A DNA stretch of 64,000 bases from VRUE01 sp036276735 (GTDB taxonomy: Bacteria > Actinomycetota > Thermoleophilia > Solirubrobacterales > 70-9), in NCBI GenBank assembly GCA_036276735.1, contig DASUOH010000013.1, forward strand, positions 1 through 64,000, read 5' to 3'. Below the pieces are notes generated by a model. It was not told the origin of the DNA. It ran no database searches and worked only from the letters and a program-made list of their open reading frames with translations. Below, one piece after another: positions 59,406 to 64,000 of the stretch. Within the stretch, counting starts at the first letter, position 1, and every line of letters begins with the position of its first letter. The position numbers and the translations under genes are program-made.

Positions 59406-60173
59406 ATGCGGAAGACCTTGTTGAGAACGGCTCTGGCGACGGGTTTGATCGTCGCCCTGGCGGCCACCGCGGCGCAGGGAATCGAACTGCGCGCCGGCAA
59501 GATCATCATCGTCGCCGACGGCGGCTTCACGCCCACCAAGCTGCCGCAGCACCGCAACGCGCCGATCAACCTGCACGGCTTCGCCAAGTTCAGCACGATC
59601 GACGGGACGCGCCCCTCGCCGCTGATCCAACTGGTAATCGAATTTGACAAGCACGGGGCGGTCGAGACGCGCGGCCTGCCGGTCTGCACCCAGCAGAAGC
59701 TGATCGCGACGACGGTCGAGAGGGCGCGGGCGAATTGCCGTGGCTCGATCGTCGGGACCGGCTTCGGCTCCGCCGTCGTCGAGCTTCCCGAACAACGGCC
59801 GATCAAGGCCTCCTCGCCGCTGACCCTCTTCAACGGGCCGCGCAAGAACGGCAACCCGACCGTGCTCGGCCACGCGCACCTCGATTACCCCGCTCCGACC
59901 ACCTACGTCGTGCCGATCGAGATCGAACGGATCAACAAGGGTCGCTACGGATACCGGACGATCGCCAACTTCCCGAAGATCGCCAACTACTACGGCTCGC
60001 CGACCTACGGGCGCCTCAAGATCGGCAAGAGATGGACCTACAGGGGGAAGCGGCTGAGCTACGTCAACGCCCGCTGCCCTGACGGCCGCCTGCAGGCGCG
60101 CGGCTCCGTTCTGTTCAAAGACGGCAGCTTCGCCAAAGGCAATTTCCTGCGCCCCTGCCAGATCATTCGGTAG
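59406..60173 (+). CDS. Secreted single-module protein of the Cys-paired family
   Basis: 255 aa from ATG 59406 (GAGAGGCG upstream; GTG 59367 is less likely). Signal peptide ~1–24 (LIVALAATAAQG). Module with GKIIIVADGGFTPTKLPQHR, GLPVCTQQ and a second Cys ~20 residues later (ARANCRGSIVGTG), VELPEQRPIKA, LTLFNGPRKNGNPT, VNARCPDGR and LRPCQ. The four-Cys pattern equals that of the gene at 45830. Divergent from the MMPL gene, with facing -10-like elements around 59371–59377. Function unknown; a secreted partner of the lipid-transport cluster is only a thought. Confidence 0.8.
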   Translation: MRKTLLRTALATGLIVALAATAAQGIELRAGKIIIVADGGFTPTKLPQHRNAPINLHGFAKFSTIDGTRPSPLIQLVIEFDKHGAVETRGLPVCTQQKLIATTVERARANCRGSIVGTGFGSAVVELPEQRPIKASSPLTLFNGPRKNGNPTVLGHAHLDYPAPTTYVVPIEIERINKGRYGYRTIANFPKIANYYGSPTYGRLKIGKRWTYRGKRLSYVNARCPDGRLQARGSVLFKDGSFAKGNFLRPCQIIR

Positions 60174-60226
60174 CCCCGAGGGCGCCGTGCCGCTACCTTG
60201 GGTGGACGGTGCGTGTTGATGGAGCC

Positions 60227-60994
60227 ATGAGGAGCGTGAAGGCGTTGAGGATCGGCGCGATTGCACTCTGCGTGCTGGGGATCCTGGCCGCAGCCGCGAC
60301 GGCCGACCGCGTGCGACTCGGCCCCCTGGTCCTCACCGCCAACGGCGGCTTCGAACCGCGGCTGCTGCCGAAACACACCTATGCGCCGATCCGCTTCGAG
60401 GGCCGCGCGACGATCGAGATGCTCAACGGAGCCCAGCCGCCGGCCCTACGGCGGGTCCGGCTCGACTTCGACCGCGACGGCAAGCTGACCACCGCCGGGC
60501 TGGCAACGTGCGCGCCGCACTCGATCGCCGACGCGACGCCCGCCCAGGCGCGCCGGACCTGCGCCGCCGCCCTGGTTGGAACCGGCAGCGTCACGGCCTC
60601 CGTCGCGCTGCCAGGCCGAGCGGCAGTCGACGTCAGCTCGCCGCTCAGCCTCTTCAACGGGCCCCGCGTCGACGGCAACCCAACCGCCGTCGCCCACGCG
60701 CGCAACACCTTTCCTGAGACCGAGACCTACGTAGTCGTCATCCCGATCGAGCAGCGCCGCGGCACCTACCGCTACCGGGCGACCTTCGACATCCCGCCGA
60801 TCGCCGGCGGCGCCGGCGCGATCACCCGGGTCGAAGCCAAGGTCGGGCGCCGCTACCGGGCCGGCGGCAAGGAGCGCAGCTACGTCTCGGCCCGTTGCTC
60901 GGACGGGATCCTGCAGACGTTCGGCCTCGCTCACTTCGCCGACGGCACCGTGATCAGCGGCAGTCTCTACAAGGGTTGCCGGGCCCTTCCTTAG
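60227..60994 (+). CDS. Secreted single-module protein of the Cys-paired family
   Basis: 255 aa from ATG 60227; GTG 60209 is an alternative only 9 nt after TACCTT. Signal peptide ~1–26 (IGAIALCVLGILAAAATA). Same module as its left neighbour: LVLTANGGFEPRLLPKHTYA, GLATCAPH with a second Cys (RRTCAAALVGTG), LSLFNGPRVDGNPT, VSARCSDG, YKGCRA. A tandem duplicate of the gene at 59406, 53 nt apart. Function unknown. Confidence 0.78.
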   Translation: MRSVKALRIGAIALCVLGILAAAATADRVRLGPLVLTANGGFEPRLLPKHTYAPIRFEGRATIEMLNGAQPPALRRVRLDFDRDGKLTTAGLATCAPHSIADATPAQARRTCAAALVGTGSVTASVALPGRAAVDVSSPLSLFNGPRVDGNPTAVAHARNTFPETETYVVVIPIEQRRGTYRYRATFDIPPIAGGAGAITRVEAKVGRRYRAGGKERSYVSARCSDGILQTFGLAHFADGTVISGSLYKGCRALP

Positions 60995-61032
60995 CCTGAC
61001 CCACCGAACGCGAGCCGGCCGGACTCTCTTCC

Positions 61033-61038
61033 TATACT
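61033..61038 (+). promoter_or_regulatory. -10 element of tRNA-Lys
   Basis: TATACT, about 10 nt before the mature 5' end of the tRNA. Confidence 0.55.
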
Positions 61039-61047
61039 TGCCGCGCT

Positions 61048-61120
61048 GGGCCGTTAGCTCAACCGGTAGAGCAGGAGACTCTTAATCTCAAGGTTGAAGG
61101 TTCGAGTCCTTCACGGCCCA
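61048..61120 (+). tRNA. tRNA-Lys (anticodon CTT)
   Basis: 73 nt. Acceptor stem GGGCCGT (61048–61054) pairs with ACGGCCC (61113–61119), discriminator A61120. D arm GCTC/GAGC, anticodon stem GGAGA/TCTC around the loop CTCTTAA with CTT, and T arm with GGTTCGAGTCC. The CCA end is not encoded. The 3' strand of the acceptor stem is also the 3' end of the oppositely oriented arylsulfotransferase-like gene. Confidence 0.95.
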
Positions 61121-62535
61121 TCCTCGCTGCGCTCCATCGCCTCGAGACCGCGGTCGAGGGCGGCGACGCTCGTCGCCCCCGGCGGAACGGGCACCGCCCT
61201 GAAGGTGGGGACGGGCAATTCGAGGCGGAAGGCGGTCCGCCCCTCGCGGTCGAAGGCGGTTACCAGGGGGTTGTCCCCCCAGCTCACCAGCCAGCCGCCG
61301 CCCTCGAGCGGTCGCGCCGAGCCGCAGCAATGGCTGGTCCTTATCCGCGGATCGTTCAGCTGACCGAGGTAGACCGCGACGCCCCTGTCGAGGTCGAGGC
61401 GGTAGGAGACGACACGTGGGCGGCGAGGGCGGTCCTTGCCGTTGTCGTAGACGCTGAGATTGCCGTCCTCGTCGACCCGCGCGTCGTGCTGGCCGCCGAA
61501 CAGCTTGACGGCGGGGTCGCCGACGATCCGCAGCGAGTCGGCCGTCTCGGTTCCGCCCAGCTTCCAGCGGATGTCGCCACTCGCGCGCTCGATCCCGTAG
61601 ATCGCATCCGTATGGCGCATCGACACGACGACTTCGCCTTCGCCCCGCGGCTCGATCGAGTTGACGTGAACGGGATCGAAGGTGGAGGCGCCGCGGACAC
61701 CGCGCTTGGCGTTGCTCAGAACGTTCCGCCACCACCGCCCCGTCTCCCGGAGCCCGATTCGCCCGCGCGAGTTCCATCGCCATACGACCCGTCCCCTCGG
61801 ATCGATCTCCTGCACCTCGGCGAAGACGGCCGAGGCGTCACTCGGGCCGCCGAAGCGGCTCAGATCGACCTTTGCGCCGGGAGCGTAGGTGTCGACGAGA
61901 ACATTGCCGTTGGCGAGCTCCCGGAACTCGTGCCCGTCGATGATCTCGCCCCGCGTCCTCACCACCCGGATCAGCTCTCCCGCGAGGGAGCGGACCTCAT
62001 GCGCCATGCGCGGGTCGAGCCCGTAGCCGTCGCCGAACGAGCGTGCCCAGGAGACGGTCCCATCGCTGAGGATCTGGGCCCAGAGCGCTCGCGTGTCAGG
62101 GCTGTGCCACCAGCGCGGCACGCCCTCGTGGTCGAAGACGATGACCCAGGGGCTCTTTTTTGGAGAGGCACGGAAGCTGACGACGAACAGTCCTGGCGCC
62201 ATCGGGCGGGATCGCTCGAACTCCCACTCGGGGAAGTCCGCGGGCAAGCACCGCACCTCGTAGGAGCGGCGTTCGCCGCCGACGGGGACGATGAGCTCGA
62301 AGTCCTCGCCCGGCCCCGCGGCGGGGTCGATCGAGCGGGCGTCGACTCGAATTTGGTCCCCGCCCCTCCCACACCGCGAGACGTAGCGGTCCTCTGCAGG
62401 GTCGAAACTCGGATAGAGGCCGCTTACCGAGACCGAGACCGGCGAGCCCGACTCCTCGGCTCCGCAGCCCGCTAGCAGGGACGCGAGGAGGCTCGCCGCG
62501 CCCAGCAGAGCGGCGGTTCGCCGCCTATTCGCCAG
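61111..62535 (-). CDS. Arylsulfotransferase-like lipoprotein
   Basis: About 474 aa. Lipobox near the start (LLASLLAGC), then a beta-propeller of the arylsulfotransferase (ASST) type: FDHEGVPRWWHSPDTRALWA, IIDGHEFRELANGNVLVDTY, FDPVHVNSIEPRGEGEVVVS, HDARVDEDGNLSVYDNG. The catalytic His of ASST corresponds to one of the HE/HVN/HD positions. No ATG, GTG or TTG lies at a sensible place: the frame is open far upstream into the neighbour, and the signal peptide (LANRRRTAALL) begins at a CTG (62535), overlapping the upstream stop by 11 nt. Start therefore uncertain. The last 10 nt overlap the tRNA-Lys gene. Confidence 0.78.
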   Translation of the reverse strand: MANRRRTAALLGAASLLASLLAGCGAEESGSPVSVSVSGLYPSFDPAEDRYVSRCGRGGDQIRVDARSIDPAAGPGEDFELIVPVGGERRSYEVRCLPADFPEWEFERSRPMAPGLFVVSFRASPKKSPWVIVFDHEGVPRWWHSPDTRALWAQILSDGTVSWARSFGDGYGLDPRMAHEVRSLAGELIRVVRTRGEIIDGHEFRELANGNVLVDTYAPGAKVDLSRFGGPSDASAVFAEVQEIDPRGRVVWRWNSRGRIGLRETGRWWRNVLSNAKRGVRGASTFDPVHVNSIEPRGEGEVVVSMRHTDAIYGIERASGDIRWKLGGTETADSLRIVGDPAVKLFGGQHDARVDEDGNLSVYDNGKDRPRRPRVVSYRLDLDRGVAVYLGQLNDPRIRTSHCCGSARPLEGGGWLVSWGDNPLVTAFDREGRTAFRLELPVPTFRAVPVPPGATSVAALDRGLEAMERSEDGP

Positions 62536-63349
62536 CGGTACCCGGAGTTTCGGCGCCGAAGCCGCCGAACGGGTTCTGGAATTCGCCGGGTGCCGCGCCG
62601 CCGGCTTTTTCTTCCGCTTTTTCGAACTGTTTGCTCTGCGCAGCGAACCGTTTGGCATTTTTACGGATTTCGGCGATCTGTTTTTTGGCGTTCTGCGCTT
62701 CGGCTTTGGAAGGCGCCAGGCCGAGGGCGCGTCTTGCCGCTTTGTCCCCCGCTTTGAAGTTGCCGTTGAAGTACTCGTAGATGGCGAGGTTGCTGTAGGT
62801 GCCGTAGTTGGGGAGCTCCTCAGTGACGATCCGCTGCGCCCGGAGCGCGATCCCCATGTTCTCCTGGATTTCCGCGAGGCTGGTGGAGCCGCGTTCGGCG
62901 ATGCCGAAGTAGGTCTGAGCGACGAGCTGGGCGCCACTGGCGCTGACGTCGTCTCCGGCCGCCCGCAGGTAGCGGCTCCAGCTTTCGAGGGCCTCGTCGT
63001 AGTCGTCCTTCGCGTCGGGCGGTGGCTGTCCCGGCAGACCCGTCTGCGGGTCGATGTCGGTCTGCGCCTGGGCGGCGCCGAGTCGGGCCCTGGTCAGGTT
63101 GAGCAGGAGGCCGGCGTCATTCGGTCTTTTCGCCAGCTCCTCTTCCAGCCGCTCCTCCTGTTCGTGGAAGACCTCGGCGGCGTCGCTCGTCCCGCCGGTG
63201 CCGACGATTTCACCCAGGTTGAACGGGCCGACCGTGAGGAAGAGGCTGCCGCCCATCAGCAGGGCCAGCAGCACGTAGACGACGCGGATGACGTTCTTGC
63301 GCCGCCCCCGCGTGTCGAACAGCATCCTTCGCTCGCCGCTTTCCGCCAT
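62525..63349 (-). CDS. TPR-containing membrane-anchored protein
   Basis: 274 aa. One TM helix (~20–42; VIRVVYVLLALLMGGSLFLT), then helical repeats of TPR type (residues ~60–225; LLLNLTRARLGAAQAQ, YSNLAIYEYFNGNFKAGDKA, ARRALGLAPS). A charged coiled-coil and Gly/Pro-rich end follow. ATG 63349 lies 8 nt after the tatC stop, so co-transcription with tatC is likely. It may be an assembly or scaffolding factor; function unknown. Confidence 0.72.
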   Translation of the reverse strand: MAESGERRMLFDTRGRRKNVIRVVYVLLALLMGGSLFLTVGPFNLGEIVGTGGTSDAAEVFHEQEERLEEELAKRPNDAGLLLNLTRARLGAAQAQTDIDPQTGLPGQPPPDAKDDYDEALESWSRYLRAAGDDVSASGAQLVAQTYFGIAERGSTSLAEIQENMGIALRAQRIVTEELPNYGTYSNLAIYEYFNGNFKAGDKAARRALGLAPSKAEAQNAKKQIAEIRKNAKRFAAQSKQFEKAEEKAGGAAPGEFQNPFGGFGAETPGTAGE

Positions 63350-63357
63350 TCAGTCGC

Positions 63358-64000
63358 TCACCGCTCCTGGGTCGAGGGTTCCGCAAGGCCTCCGGCGGCG
63401 CCTCGTCGGTCGAAGAGCCGCGCCAGCAAGATACTCAACTCGTACAGAGCGAGCAGGGGGACCATCTCGATCAACATCGATATGGGATCGACACCCGGCA
63501 GCGCGGCGGCGAGCACGGCCATTCCCAGGTAGGCGTAGCGCCGGTTGGTCTGCAGCTGATCGACCCTGACTATGCCGAGGCGGGTCAGGGCGATCAGGGC
63601 GAGGGGGAGCTGGAATATCAAGCCGCCCGCCAGCATCGTCATCGCGAAGAAGCTGTAGTAGTCGCGCGCCCGCACCTGGATGTTGAACTGCTCGTCGTTG
63701 AAGCCGAGCAGGAAGTCGGTCGCCGCCGGCAGCACGACGAAGTACGCGAAGGCGACGCCGGCGGCGAAGAGCAGGGGCGCCATCAGCAGGATCGGCAACA
63801 CGGCGCGGCGCTCCGCTCGGCTGAAAGCGGGCAGCACGTAGGCGTACAGCTGGTAGATGAGGACCGGCAGGGCGAGGATCAGCGCTCCGTAGGCGGAGAT
63901 CGTCAGCGTCGTCGTGAACGGCTCGGTGACGCCGAAGGTGATGAGGCGGTCGTGGTCGCTCGGCAGTGGATCGGTGGCGATCTCGAGCAGGAGATCGCTC
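63358..64000 (-). CDS. tatC: Sec-independent protein translocase TatC (N-terminus outside window)
   Basis: 214 codons visible, running in from beyond the right edge. TatC features: FGVTEPFTTTLTISAYGALI (conserved Glu-Pro-Phe), LPVLIYQLYAYVLPAFSRAE (loop after TM2/TM3), FFAMTMLAGGLIFQLPLALI and a C-terminal pair of TM helices. TatC is the receptor for twin-arginine signal peptides. No start in view. The TPR gene follows after 8 nt. Confidence 0.92.
   Translation of the reverse strand, partial: SDLLLEIATDPLPSDHDRLITFGVTEPFTTTLTISAYGALILALPVLIYQLYAYVLPAFSRAERRAVLPILLMAPLLFAAGVAFAYFVVLPAATDFLLGFNDEQFNIQVRARDYYSFFAMTMLAGGLIFQLPLALIALTRLGIVRVDQLQTNRRYAYLGMAVLAAALPGVDPISMLIEMVPLLALYELSILLARLFDRRGAAGGLAEPSTQER

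Noticed and set aside
1..64000. CRISPR array, rRNA operon, prophage or biosynthetic gene cluster
   Set aside because: I saw no regularly spaced repeats with unique spacers, no rRNA sequence, and no phage structural or NRPS/PKS genes. The repeats found are protein-domain repeats, the 21-bp heptad repeats and isolated palindromes.

Overview
The window is a contiguous piece of a high-G+C actinobacterial chromosome, most likely from the Thermoleophilia/Solirubrobacterales branch. This placement rests on protein style and gene order, not on a 16S gene: rpsF–ssb–rpsR–rplI–dnaB, a six-gene mce cluster, an MptB-like mannosyltransferase next to a class A PBP, and very large secreted proteins built from NHL propellers, Fn3-like domains and Cys-paired modules. 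Many genes have no Shine-Dalgarno sequence but carry a -10-like TANNNT hexamer 6–8 nt before the start codon, which points to leaderless transcripts.

Left part (1–20.5 kb): the tip of an IS481-like element at the edge, then one long leftward transcription unit driven by a consensus promoter at 20519–20491. It encodes five secreted multi-domain proteins (1788, 1106, 769, 1063 and 604 aa; three of the four junctions are 4-nt ATGA/GTGA overlaps, the fourth an 18-nt gap). A PucR-type regulator follows after 9 nt and then a subtilase fused to Fn3 and NHL repeats. The giant proteins share a repeated Cys-paired module, and four of the five end in Lys/Arg-rich tails. This looks like a cell-surface assembly of unknown function and is the most novel part of the window.

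Middle part (20.5–45.7 kb): a leftward unit with a membrane protein, an SDR-type epimerase, a MntA/HepT toxin–antitoxin pair and pyrE; a VapBC module; envelope genes (L,D-transpeptidase, CPBP protease, short MscS, class A PBP, MptB-like mannosyltransferase, a flippase-like protein); thiL with a FlgM-like small gene overlapping its 3' end; a response regulator–histidine kinase–HtrA lipoprotein operon; two trehalose genes (TreT-like and OtsA); then the replication/ribosome cluster rpsF, ssb, rpsR, rplI, dnaB, a DnaC-like loader, purA, and a TetR regulator.

Right part (45.7–64 kb): a single-module secreted protein with a strong terminator, followed by a decayed paralogue; a leftward operon of six MCE proteins with an MMPL transporter upstream but no YrbE permease or ATPase in view; two more single-module secreted proteins; tRNA-Lys(CTT); an arylsulfotransferase-like lipoprotein, a TPR membrane protein and the 3' part of tatC.

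Overall the window mixes housekeeping genes with an unusually large investment in the cell envelope and secreted proteins. Functions of the big surface proteins and of the repeated module are not known; their annotation here is structural.
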